Notes under the pieces: model-generated
The model's input: the letters and a program-made list of their open reading frames with translations, nothing else
Databases searched by the model: none
Told to the model about the DNA's origin: nothing
In this document: positions 10,501 through 22,093 of the stretch, piece by piece
How the letters are laid out: each line of letters opens with the position of its first letter
How positions within the stretch are numbered: position 1 is the stretch's first letter
Program-made: the position numbers and the translations under genes
Source: Irpex lacteus
Taxonomy: Eukaryota; Basidiomycota; Agaricomycetes; Polyporales; Irpicaceae
Direction: 5' to 3'
DNA: 64,000 nt
NCBI GenBank assembly: GCA_001986395.2
Contig: MQVO02000001.1
Coordinates: forward strand, 248,001-312,000

Positions 10501-11497
10501 CTTTTATAGTTGTGATGATATCTTTCCGAGCCTGGCGATTTTTATTGACTGGGATGTTATAAGATTTCGCCAGTTTACATAGATCTCGGACTGGAAGTTT
10601 ACAACATAAATTAGACAACGGCAATGTAACGCGAACCGCTGTATCACTATTTGGTGTGAAACTATCCTGATGTGTTGTGTAGCCTGCTAATGTATATCTC
10701 TCGTGAGCTAAATCTACGTTTGTATCAGCATTATATGCATTTAATTCTGATTTGCTCCATATGTACATTGATGTACCACCGCCTAGACAACTTGTGTATT
10801 GTGAATTAACTGACACTAAGCTGGTATCATTTATCACGGCCTTACGAGACTCAGTAATTGGATCATAGTTGAGATGTTGTTCAAAGATGAATGGGAGTTC
10901 CATGAAACGAGCCATAAAGGTGTGACGACGAAAGAGATTACGAAGACTTATAAGTCGGCGCATAATAATAATTGATTTAATATTGCGTACGGGGACATGC
11001 CAGTACATAATGGCGTTCCGCCAAGCATGTATCAGAAAATGCACAGGTTTTTCACTTTTGGTACCTGGCAATACCAAGCCCGCAAGGGGCACGAGCAAAT
11101 TTACGGTACTCGCAATTACCGGACGGCATACGTCATTTGTGTAGCTGTATGAAGACGCAGAGACAGTACTGTGAAACAGGTGACCGGTGGCCGAGTAAGA
11201 AGAAAGATCCAGATGATTGCAATCACTCACAGAGCCCTCAACCGAGGAAGACCGGTCCCATGCAGCTAGTGCATTAAGCGGGAACGCAAAGGAGCCAGTC
11301 AGGTTCCCGCACGTCTCCAGAAGCTTGAACTCAATGTTTCCGGTGGGAGACGCTCTGGCCAACGTCACTGCGCACGACGTTCGGAAGTTTACGGGTGTCA
11401 TGTAATCAATACAACGACAAAGTGTCGCAGTCAACATAGTCCATGCAACGATGAGTCGAATGCATTTACCGTAATCTGTGACAAGGGAGCGCAGCAT
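7547..11497 (-). pseudogene. Helitron Rep/helicase protein, truncated by the Ty3 insertion
   Basis: A 1335-aa minus-strand frame (7490-11497) whose last 18 or so residues are encoded by LTR DNA. It contains the Helitron-type N-terminal domain and a HUH-endonuclease Rep motif, H-M-H in LTLHMHMLIW (about 8.6 kb), followed by a two-tyrosine motif in YVTDYITK (about 8.03 kb). In intact Helitrons these nick and join single-stranded DNA during rolling-circle transposition, and a PIF1-type helicase follows. Here the frame is cut at 7546 before the helicase, which should resume beyond the Ty3 element left of the window. The body is AT-rich; the first 170 or so residues (right of about 11 kb) are GC-richer, so the true N terminus may be shorter or newly acquired. 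No Helitron termini (5' TC, 3' hairpin-CTRR) were located. Confidence 0.92.
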
Positions 11498-11698
11498 TGT
11501 AGAGACGAAGTAAGATATGATTCACTCACTGATAATTTGTGGTAGTCACGAAGACAACGAACACCGATGGTGGTGGTTCTGAAGCAAGTGCGAGCGTCTT
11601 TTCAATGTGGCAGCAAGCGTTGGAATCGTTCACGTGATATTTTGAAATTTAAGTACAAATCGGGAACTTCAGATACATATTCAAAAACAATTGGGATA

Positions 11699-14600
11699 TC
11701 AAGAACACTGGCCAAACGGTGCGGCTAACAGACACACAGCAACAAGGGTAAAGCGAAGGTCAGAGTGAGTTGAGCCGTCGTTCATTCGGTGACGGTCATA
11801 GATGGCGGGAATGCCGAGGATTCCGACGAACGACTTCTCTGGAATTTCCTCCTCCCAAAGCGGTGCACTAGCCATGCGCGCAAGAAACATATCTGGGGTC
11901 TGTATGTCACTGACCGCCGCATCAGCGCCATAGTGTTGAGTCATGTTGTATACCGGAACTGTGACGACATTCAGTACAAGTTACGTACACAGTAAGTCAT
12001 AAACCTTACCTTTGTCTGTGCAAGCCAACCCTTGACTGGCGAGGATTCCGCGCAGCTTTTCGGTGAGTTCAGCAGTCTTGTCACCACTGACAGTCCGATA
12101 GTCCACCGAATGAATGCCCTGAGTGGTCTGGGCCATCTTCGGAGCCGTAGTCAGGAAGGGATTAGATGACCAACGATCCGCACTCGCCCCCCCTTCGTCT
12201 AGTATCACTCGTAAGTAGTATTATAACTTGATAGGTAGCAGCACTCACCGATCTTCCGGGTACGAGTCATGAAGCCAATACTTCCGTCCCAGGCTGGAAC
12301 GTGCATGTATGTGAACTCGAACTCGTGGCTGAAGAAGTTAAATGCGCGCGGCCACTCCAAACAGATCGGGGAACACGGCGCCGTCTTTGCCATGTTCCCG
12401 CTCTTACCGAGTTCATGCTCCTCTGTCACACCACTTTTATGCACGCCCCCAAAGATGATCGCACATGTCCTCTCCTCTGGGTTGTCGACGTGAGCGATGT
12501 AGGGACGTGCGTTGTATCCAGGCGGGGTCTGTTTCTTGAAGCGACGCCAATCCGCGCGAGCAGGATTATAGATAAGTGGACCGAAGGAGGGCATCGTGAC
12601 AATTTTCACGATTGCGCTGATGGATGAAATGCAAGTAAGTTGGTTGCTCAATAATTATATGTAGACGTCCTGTTTGCTTACCGCTCCTGTTCACTGTTGT
12701 TCCTGATTCCAACGCATGCCAAGTAAACTCGAAGCTTGTTGATGGCGATGAGAGACAAGCAAGTATGTTGCACTGCCGAACGACTGTTGATAATACACAC
12801 ATATTATAAGTCATGTCGCTATGGGACTAATCGAAAAGGCAACGCACGAGAGGAGTGGCAGGTTGTCATACGTCCCAAGCAGTGAAGGACAGAGATGGTC
12901 GTCGATATTGTCTCCAAGTTCCAAGACACTGACCATGTCATCAACCGAGCTCTGTTGAGCGTCGGCAGACGGGTCTCCGTCTTTATCACGTCGTTCAACG
13001 GATTGAGACGAGGTGTTCTTCTTTGGCGACCCTAACTGGCTGCGATGCCTGTAGACCCGTTGTCAAAAATAGCATATTTTCGACAACATACTACTTACAT
13101 GTTTTTTGCAAGACGTGACACCCTACCCAGCATCATAAATATCAGTATACCTTTGGAATAATTAAAAAGGCTCACGGAGTCATCGGATCCACCGAACCTG
13201 GAACACCGTCTGGTGCACCTGCGCCCGAAGGATGGTCGTGTTTAGCCCTATTGAAAGTCAGTACGATACATCGTAACATGCGCATGCGAACTGACCGCTT
13301 CTTGGGAGATGGAGTAGACGGCTCACTTGGCGGACCAGGAGAAGGAGATGGTGTGCGTTGGTGGGCGTTACGGGCTGTGCGACCTCGACTGGTTCCGGGA
13401 TGCTTGAATTTGTGATCGACGTAGATCACCGCGTTCGACGGCGACGATGCTCGACCTTTACCCTTTCCCTTTCCCTTCATCTTGGGTGCGGGAAGAACAC
13501 TACATTGATCAATAAGTATGCATATCTGTGCATCAGTGAGACCAACACTCACTCCTGGCTATCCTCGTCCGACGGCACACGCTTGTACTGCCTAAGTGAT
13601 TGAGGCACCTGTTTACCGCTATAGATAAATTCAGTATATGTTCTGCTATGCAACGTGGTCATGACTCACCCCCGGGAGGACAGAGCTTTGGGCTTTGACA
13701 CAGTATGCGCCGGAGGGTCTTCAACTTCGGGAGATAGAGCAATAGCCCTACCACAAGATAACGGTAAGTAGACCATACATATGATAGAGAGCTTCACTAA
13801 CCGCTTCTTACTGCGTGATTATTAGCTCGTAAGTCAAATACATCGGTGGTAAAGCATGCGTACCTTAACGGTTCATCGTCCGTGTACATGTCTTCGTCGG
13901 ACTCAGCCGCTTGCGATAGCTTCCTTTGATGAGCGGTAGGGGAATAGTCGACGGTACCATCGGAAACGTGACCATCGCCCACGGCAAGCCCAGCGTTAGC
14001 ATCATTACCCCCCTCCACCTCTTCCTCATCCTCATCCTCGTCCTCGCCCTCGTCCTCGTCCTCATCCTCATCATTCGTGACCTCCTCGTCCTCGTCCTCT
14101 CCTTCGCCCTCCTCCTCGTCAACGATGCTCTCTTCCTCCTCTACATCCTCATCGCTCTTGCTGTGCTCACTTACTTTGCGGCTCTTAACTTCATCATCCG
14201 CTGTGGCTTCAGCATCCTCCCCGTCATGTTGCTGGGTGTAGTCCGCCTTGTAACGGCTAGAAATCGCCGGTTAAATTGTAAATCGTAGTGTACAAGCGTC
14301 GGATAGTACGTACGTTTGCTTCAGCACCCTAGGAGATCCTGGTATAACAACCTTTGCTGTATGCGCGGGACGTGCCCTACAAACAGCCGACCAAGTCAGT
14401 GTCAACTACACGCGCCGGTGATATAAACATACGATGTGCTGGATCGTGTCACCCGCGTTGCAGGAGTCTCAACGACTGGTTTGTCCGCGCTACGTTTGTT
14501 AGTCCCAGGTTGACCGCGTTTAGATCTGCTAGATATTGGGTTGTGATTACTTAAAGCATAAGAGAAGTACGCACTGTGATGCGGCTGGTAATTTACCAGA

Positions 14601-14727
14601 TCCTTTCTTGGGTGTCTCAGACGTGCGACTGAAACAGATATCATCAGCTACTAGTACACCAGCTCGTTCTTTATACATACGGGGCAGCCTCAGTCGGAGC
14701 AGCTTTCTTCTTGCGCGCTGGAGACAT
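11699..14727 (-). CDS. acidic, multi-exon protein of unknown function (about 730 aa)
   Basis: Hand-built model of about 16 short exons, all phase-consistent. It starts at ATG 14727 (MSPARKKKAAPTEAA) and ends at the stop at 11699. The N-terminal third is basic and Ser/Thr/Pro-rich, then comes a very acidic Glu/Asp run (about 13.99-14.15 kb), a Lys-Gly run (KGKGKGKGR, 13.47 kb), and a Pro/Ser region. The C-terminal 300 or so residues look globular and include a 125-aa exon (about 12.22-12.60 kb) with motifs such as MPSFGPLIYNP and RPYIAHVDNPEERT. A 9-base microexon (13802-13810) is needed to keep the frame. I do not recognise the family. A nuclear, chromatin-linked role is suggested only by composition. 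It is divergent from the 326-aa gene, with 650 bp between them, which could be a shared promoter. Confidence 0.7.
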
Positions 14728-15378
14728 TTACGGTGGTGGGTAAGAGACAAAGGACTCGGGACTTGGAGCTTGACAACTGGGGAAAGCTGTATCCTTCAAT
14801 CTAATGCTTAAGTAATTAGTGGCGAAATAAGCCAAGACCAGCGATAACCACGGCGGATAAACGGAAGTGCGCCAAGTCGAACTACGCATACCACAGCCAA
14901 TGACTGCAAAAGATATATTTACCTGCACAGACGATTCGCGTGCAACCCTCAAAGATAACGGAGCAAAGGCCGACAAAATCGGCCCAAAATCGGCCGTGAG
15001 ATATGCTATATTTGAATAAAATTGCGAATTGTCACCTCATCTTGCCTGCCCTCAACACATGATTTGCTACATACCTAAGACCGGGAATAAAGAGGCCATA
15101 CACGTGTGTGTTGTTGTGCACACACAGCCCCATTGACACCTACGTTAGACCCTTGGGCTTCTTATCAGTGACATGATGCCGAGAACGTGAATAAGCTTGT
15201 GACGCACGGCACTCCGGAACAATAGATAGGTCATCCACATGTCCCATCAAATCCAGCAATTCTGCCCGATGTATCGGTGCCGCCAAGTGGGAAAGTTTAT
15301 TGGAGAAGAAGTTCGTCCAAGTTGGAAGGACATCGAGCTGATTTCTTGAGCTCAGCACCCACGCTGTATGTTCCAGAC
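14728..15378. promoter_or_regulatory. divergent intergenic region between two unknown genes
   Basis: 650 bases separate the starts of the acidic gene (minus) and the 326-aa gene (plus). No clear TATA box, repeat or RNA gene was recognised. Small ORFs here are not supported by splice or composition signals. A bidirectional promoter is the simplest reading. Confidence 0.3.
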
Positions 15379-16609
15379 ATGGCACTGAGGCAATTGTATG
15401 CAGACGAGAGCAAATATCGTACGTACCTTACAGCTCTGCGACAATGTGACATTTTTCAAGTTAACAACGTTGAAGGGGAGTTACTTGACTCTGTCGCAAA
15501 CAAGGAGTCCGAATCTCTGACAAGAAAGTACAAGCAATTGAGTCTGTTGTCTCAGGTCAGATATTGACTTATATATCAGTAACGAAGCCTACTCATCGTC
15601 AACAGCCAGAACGGTTACGAATCAGCACAACTGTGCTTGAAGATAGAAGGGATGGGCGTAAGGATCTTGTGTATCCGGTTGACCCAACTACGAAGGCAGA
15701 GGCGGAAGAGGTGGTTGTGAATGTTCAAGGCTACGCCGTACGCACCAACCTCCCTCCTATAACTCGTAAAGATAAGTGAGTGACAAATTGAGCGTAGGGA
15801 CCAGACCACTAACGACTTTCCAGTATACCCAAGAACCCTTTGGGTGCGAAACAGTCCATCGTTATCACCGGTCTAGGGACAAAGACTTTTGAACGAGCGG
15901 CACGGGCTGTCATGGCAATACGTTCCTTGTTTGCGTACAGTCTTCCGGAAGATACGTTGCTCCCGTGGGCACCGATTGTTGAAGGGGGTCATAAATGCCT
16001 TGAATTTTCAAACCGTTACTTCACCGGAGGAAACGTGCAAGGCTTGAACGTGGTCGAGTTGGACGCCTCCGTGGACCCTAAAGGGATACTGGCCAACCTA
16101 GAGGTCAATGGTAAACATACGGACGACAACGTGGTGTTATACTTTGAACGAAAGCATGACGCCAAAGAAAGGTACGTACATCAACAACATGTGTACAAAC
16201 GAGCTGAGCAGTGGTAAAGTTCAACGTCGTATATTCCCGTCGAACCCGTAACCATCAAACCCGGTCAATTAGTGGAGGTCCAGTCGACTTTCTCGGTAGT
16301 CCCGATTGGCAAGGGTCGGCACCTGATGCTTTGTAAACTAAGGTCAATATGCATTCTGAGTAAGCAGGTACAAGACGTAAGCGACATGTGCATTATATAC
16401 TTGGGTTAAACTCACTTTTTTTCCCTCAGGACGCCGACGACGCACTGTTTGCGGGGGCACAAACAATCGAAGCCACAGTGCCGGCCAAGGTTAAGCGTAA
16501 GGTTGGGTACTCAGACGATACATCTGACACAGAAGGCAGTAGTGTCGCCATGAAGCGGATGAGATTGGAGGACACAGACGAGGGCGACGATAAAATGAGG
16601 CAAGGTTGA
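15379..16609 (+). CDS. unknown protein, 326 aa, six exons
   Basis: Exons 15379-15418, 15461-15555, 15606-15775, 15824-16171, 16220-16367 and 16430-16609 join in phase to 981 nt including the stop. The start is ATG 15379 (MALRQLYADESKY). The middle is a mixed alpha/beta-looking region with GAKQSIVITGLGTKTFER and VVELDASVDPKG, followed by a segment with alternating hydrophobics (VTIKPGQLVEVQSTFSV) that suggests a beta-sandwich. The C terminus is charged and contains a possible nuclear signal (KVKRKVG...MKRMRLED). No catalytic motif was recognised and no family name is offered. It converges with the TET-like gene (stop to stop about 400 bp) and diverges from the acidic gene, suggesting a three-gene module. 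Confidence 0.8.
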
Positions 16610-17006
16610 TAAACTAGTATCGTATATATAGCTGTCGTCTAGTAGATGCAAATGTATCAGTATTCCATGGTTCTTGTGACAGACAGCACATACCGTTCAG
16701 AACTGGCTTGCCCCTGGAAGGATCGTTGATATTCAGTCCAGGTCTACCCTTGTAACCATATCGAAGGAACGACATAGTCATCGACATAAGCTATCAGATA
16801 GGCGTACTTATCCCACAATAGAAGAGTGATCTGTGGCTTTGAGCCTGTAACTTAATTGTGCCTTCCGCCGGGGCATATTGGTCCACTGGATCATGTCGAA
16901 AGAAGGAGGTTGCGCAGTAAATACGTGGCAATAGATACAACGTCAGTAGTATAGATATTAACTGCTGAAGATAATGAGTAGATGATTATACGGACAACCA
17001 AATAAC

Positions 17007-20000
17007 TTACATTGTTATATAGTAACCATCTGTGCGAGCACGAAACAATGTGGAAAGGGTATGTTCCGCAACAATAGGGTCCCATTTATACCGAGCGCGT
17101 TGGTCGTCGGTCAAAAGGGTGTCGACATCGTTATAGTACTGGCAGAATTTCTTTTCAACATCGGACTTTGTCGCGCAGTCCGAAATATATCCCAGAGACT
17201 GCATGCCTTGGACGCTGCATCCTCTTATGACTGGGATGGCTTGGGCAACATCCATAGGGAGAGGGGCGTCAACTAGACCGGAGTAGTGCATGTCTACGAC
17301 AAGGAGATAAATTGAGAGCAGACCGACTCCTTTCCAAGGCGCGTCGATCTGCGCGTCCAATTTGCGTTTGAGGGCCAACATTTCGCTCCAAGCCTCAGCG
17401 AACGGACGCGGAGGGGGCCACTTTAAATGCGGCGAATGCGCAGCATTCCAGTAATTTCGTGATATCGTAGACGAATTGCCACGAATTGAGTTCGCGATCG
17501 ATTTCTTGTTGCAGAAGAAGGTACCTGGCTCGTCGGAAAAGAGAGCACGCATGTTGGCGAGGTAATCATCATGATCTTCAACGCTGTTGAAAACTACCCG
17601 ACGAAGCTCAGGGGGGTAGCTGCGGAACGCGCCCGAATTGCAGTGGATGAATCGGAACAACTGCATGGAGAAGAAACCGATACGGGTGTCCGCCAAGCTA
17701 ACGTCAAACGACTGCCGCATGATAGTTCGAGACGGGGTATCTTCACGTAGCGGTAACAGGTGGTCGAGATGGAGGAAGATATACCGTTGTGCCTGGGTCA
17801 GGTGTGTGTCGCCTTGAGATCTTTGTCGCGCCGTCAACGCAACAACCGAGTCCTCCAGAAACGCAAAGATTGGTGAAGTAGACGGTTTAGGAATAGATGT
17901 CATCGATTCGGACGACATGGACGCAACCCATTCTTTGAGGCGTGCGCCTTGTGAACGAGTGGCAATGAAGTCGTCTACGTAATCCTTGGTGCGGCTGCGA
18001 AGTTCCTCATACAACCTGTCCAAGCCACTGAGGGTGTGTTTTGCATTGCGATTCGGGTCGATCACATCAACGGCCAACAAGAACGGAGCCAGAAAGCGCA
18101 TTTCGAATCGGGAGTGAATGGATGTGTCACCGTTCTTGAGTTTTGGACAATCGGTCGAGAACAGCCACTGCGGTATCTCAGTGTACATCTTCCAAACCAG
18201 AGGCAGAAGGAGGCTAGATATCCCGAAGCGATCTACGAAGCAACCCACGAGAGCCGCCTTAGCCTGCGAGGTGAATGGTGTCTCGGATCCGAACCACTGG
18301 TGGAGAATTCGTTGCATGTAGGATAAAACTGTGGCCTCCACCTTTGAGGCCTTGACATGCTTGCGTCTCCCGACAGAAGAGGTAATTTCGGAGAACTTCA
18401 TCGGCTCGAGTTCACTTTCCGAAAAGAATTCGAGAGAGTTCGCAACTACGGGAAGTCCACATCGCACCAAGGCATCGACCTTAGTAGTGAGTATGACGAG
18501 CCAGTCACATTTGGCACGGTCGGCAGCCAATGATGCCAGGTTGCGAATAATGAAAGGGCACCGCTCGTCCACGAGATGCTGTATGCTGACCACCATATGG
18601 GCTTCGAAGACCATGACCTGTTGGCGATACAAGTTATGCCACTGACTAGCCGAATGACAGTGACGCTTGATAGCTCGAAGAGATCGCGAGCATACGACAA
18701 CTTGGCTCGATGTCATGTACGATGGGCCGGTGGATGCGATTAAGCCAGACGGAATGGATTTTAGAGCAGAGAGAGCATTCTTGAGATATAAACCAGAGGT
18801 TGATACCTCGGATGCACCCTTGATGTCTGTATATGCAGCTGGGACAGCGTCGTTAATCAGCGTATGGACCAAGTGAGCACCTATTTGCGGCGTGAGACCG
18901 TATAACGACAAGGAGACAATATCTCCACCTACAATCAGTGTTCAATGTGGGCTCGTCAGGTGAAGGGTTTAATCTTCGAATGTCGACTGGTATCTCCGAT
19001 GTGACCGAACATGACTTTGAGTAGCACTCATCAGCGAATGGTCAAACAAGTAGTTTAAAACAAGCCAGCTTACAGAAGCAAGTGAGCTGGCTGCAGGGAA
19101 AGAGGAAGGACACGTCGAGGAGGGCTCGCCACAGCCCATAGCACCAAGCGCGGCGACATGAACCTCATCTTCTGTGGGATAGCTGGATGGAGTGTGAGCG
19201 ATTGAGTGTCGCTCCTCATCAGGTGCCTCTGATGCTTGTGAACATGGCTATAATCAAAAATCATCAGCGAGCAGTTAAACCAGTAATTAGAAAACAAGTC
19301 CAGTTACCGAAGCAAGTGGAGTAGAAGCAAGAAGGGAAGAAGAATACGGCGACGAGGACTCGATGGAACCAATGGCGTCGAACGCTTCGATGTGGGCGTC
19401 GTTATCTGTATGGCTGGACGAGAAAGTTGCAAGAGTCGTAGCCACCATCGGAAATTCGTTTTCCATAGCAGTACGGAGACAATTGACGGCAACTGTGTCC
19501 AGACGCGAACCTATTTCAATGTTGGCATGAATATTGGCAGAAAGATCGAGGCAGTAAAACGAACATACGTTTATGCGACTGTTTGACAGTGTTAACAAGG
19601 GTGTCGCTATCGTTTCCCCCCACTGATCGATTTCCTATGATGGTGGTCTGAATTGGACGCTTTAAGGGACGTTTGACTACATACGTCATTTAGCTACTAT
19701 TCGATAGGACTGCTAACAGACACGTACCCTTTGGACGGCCGCCAAAATTTGTGTCCGTGACGTCCCAGTCACGGTATTTGTTATCCACAACACTTGGTAT
19801 CCCTTGCATCAGGTGATCGTACTCTGTCTGAAGAAACGCATCTTGAACGCGCTTATGATCCTCCCCGAATGGCTGGTGCACTGTGGGGTTGGGTGCGAAC
19901 TCCCACCGGTCTACAGGAACACGTTGACCGTCATGTAGGTAAGTGACGGCGGACGTCAGGAGGTCACAGTCGATCTCGACACCATACGACACGGGGGTCT

Positions 20001-21609
20001 GACGAAGAATCCAATACAGAAGTTGGATTCCTGCTCTGACGAGGAAGTTCAGATGACCCCGAATGTCCATACACACACCACCGTCCTGTGCGTAGGTGAC
20101 GTGATTGGTCCAAAACTGTTTGGCGCAGAGAACGTGAAAGGCACCGGTGAGTTCGGGGGGGATGTATAAGGGGAAGAGTTCGTAAGGTAAAGACGCAAGA
20201 GGATGCCGAGCTTCACCAGCGAGCATACTGGAGGGAGGGTAGCTGATGGTGAACATGCGAGTCTCCCAGCCTTCAAGGACGATATCTTCAGGTATCAAAG
20301 GAGTAGTACCGCCGTGCGGCAACAGACCCGTGAAGAATATTTGCGCCAGATAAGTCAAACGGAAATAGACTCCCTGGCCAACCAAGTGGAAACGCCCCGG
20401 TTCAGAGTAGTCAGGTAAGTCAGACCCTACAAGACCCGCCGAAACGCCATTAACGGCATCCCCTTTGTCCCTGTGAATGCCGCTGAAAGACCCAAGGTGA
20501 TCTGTGAACTTATGCTCTAGAACAAAGTATTAGACGGTAATGAAATACACCTTCCAGGGTAGAGCCGTGCGCACCTTCCGACGGATGCTGCGCATTCGCA
20601 ACGTTGTTTTGCAGGGACGGCCAGTAGCAGTTGTCATAATGACCGACACGGGGAGTATTAACCTGGTCAGCGTACTGCCTGGTGGCCTTTACCAAACGTG
20701 ATGGTCCTTGGAGATCCCACGCTAGCGTGTTCAACGCGGTCGCCGCCTAAAGCGAGAGAGATGAGAAGCGGTGTTAATTATAAAAAGACAAGAACATACC
20801 AGAGAGTACCGCTGGATGTTAAGCTGATGCTCGTCATATTCGTTGTCGAGCGTTTTCAAACATGCCGGCGGACCTTCAACTTGACGGGGTCGTTGCACCA
20901 TGCTATTGAAGGGGTAGCACCGCGGCGCATCCTTCATCGGCTGAGCACGGGGGTCTGTTTCAAACGCGGCCTTACCGTTGTTGGCCGCACGGACGGGTCG
21001 GGAACCCAGAAGTGCCTTGCGGGCAGCTTCATAGGCATCAATCCGACGTACCACTTCTTCATGGCTGTATTGGCTCCCAGATAGGAGTTCCACCATGCGA
21101 GGCGTAAGCTCACGGTCCAGGCTACCAAGGACCAAATTAGATAATGAACACAAAGCACACTGAGAATACGAAGCACATACAGTACACCACTTAAAGCTTG
21201 AAGACAATCATGCTCGGGGGCTCCCCCCCGATCCAGCGGTCTAGCAAGCAATGCGTCGCCTGGTTCAATCTCCAATAATCCTCGTATACCTGATCACGTC
21301 AATGCAAGCTCGGGATATTTAAGTGGAGAGAGTTTTACCTCGAACTGAGCCACCAGGGATCGTTTGCGTGGACCAAATCGCGTCCGCCAATGCCTTGCCT
21401 TCTGGGGTAGAGTCAATGAGATACACAAAGGTTCTGCTGCCGCGGAATTTGACTCGATGTGAAGGGTGTGGACCATGAAATTCATAGATCACTGGGAAAA
21501 GGGGTGGGCGATCAGTCGTCCTATACGCCTGCGACACTACGAGACCCCGTAGAACGGGACTTCCTTCGGAGGCAGTAAACGGATAATGCTCCGGAATCTC
21601 AATCCGCAT
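17007..21609 (-). CDS. TET/JBP-like Fe(II)/2-oxoglutarate oxygenase with large unknown C-terminal region
   Basis: Exons 21609-21339, 21289-21181, 21121-20800, 20746-20551, 20516-19728, 19634-19569, 19510-19308 and 19247-19074 join in phase (710 codons). A 634-aa frame down to the stop at 17007 follows. The join near 18.93-19.01 kb does not close cleanly, so the C-terminal half may be a separate gene or need another exon. Seen: GIHRDKGD with H314 and D316, a distal H367 in LLPHGGTTP and R386 in ETRMFTISYPP, with PGRFHL between them. Known: this H-x-D...H...R order binds Fe(II) and 2-oxoglutarate; the layout resembles fungal JBP1/TET-type oxygenases, which oxidise 5-methylcytosine or thymine in DNA and are expanded and transposon-linked in Agaricomycetes. 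Inferred: nuclear base-oxidising enzyme. Other 2OG oxygenases remain possible. The C-terminal region has no motif I recognise. A Ser-rich linker is partly duplicated. Confidence 0.65.
19014..19308 (-). repeat. tandemly duplicated intron-exon unit inside the TET-like gene
   Basis: Two introns (19307-19248 and 19073-19015) are clearly related to each other, both starting GTAA(C/G)CTGG-like, sharing a CTTGTTTT block and a CGCTGATGA block, and ending just before an exon that begins with CATGTTC. The exons before each intron both end in Leu-Ala-Ser and share an H-(I/V)-x-A-x-x-A-(I/M)-G-x-x-E-x-S-S pattern. The unit is about 234 bp, so the linker was lengthened by duplication of DNA carrying both exon and intron. 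Confidence 0.7.
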
Positions 21610-22049
21610 CTACACCGCAAAACAAAATGATTAGCAGCACGTTACACCAAGAAACAACGTACGATGCAGGCGACAGTTGCATCAACATAGCACGAGTACA
21701 CAGCCGGAAGATAAAGACAGTCACAAATATGCAATAACTAGGTACACGAATGGTCGACACAAAGGAATAACCGAGAAGGGGCCAAAATGTATGTACTACC
21801 GTAATACACGTAAGCAAAATCACAAGAATACAAGGCCCCATGTGAGATGGTGCCAGGATTCAGGTAATGGTGTTTACGTGATCGCCTCAAAAAGAGTACC
21901 TGATACGCGTTCGAATAGACGAAGGGAAAAAGAAAAAGAATGCAAGGCAACACTCACCTTGATGGATATATCGGAGACGACGTCAGAAGACGGGGGTCAA
22001 CGGACAATAGTCTGTGGACGACCAGGAGAACAAAGGACGAGCAAAGGTT

Positions 22050-22093
22050 GGACGACGAAGGTTGAGAGGATGGACGACGAAGGTTGAGAAGAT
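22050..22093. repeat. 22-bp tandem repeat, two copies
   Basis: The unit starting GGACGACGAAGGTTGAGA occurs twice in direct succession (22050-22071 and 22072-22093, one mismatch), preceded by a partial copy. It lies in the purine-rich (minus-strand CT-rich) leader region upstream of the TET-like gene. Confidence 0.8.

Noticed and set aside
13926..14288. Plus-strand ORF with a run of Leu, Ile and Val that looks like a membrane protein
   Set aside because: It is the antisense of the Glu/Asp-coding stretch of the minus-strand acidic gene; the hydrophobic run is a by-product of GAG/GAT-rich codons.
17061..18876. Several plus-strand ORFs opposite the C-terminal region of the TET-like gene
   Set aside because: Shadows of the long minus-strand frame; composition is not protein-like.
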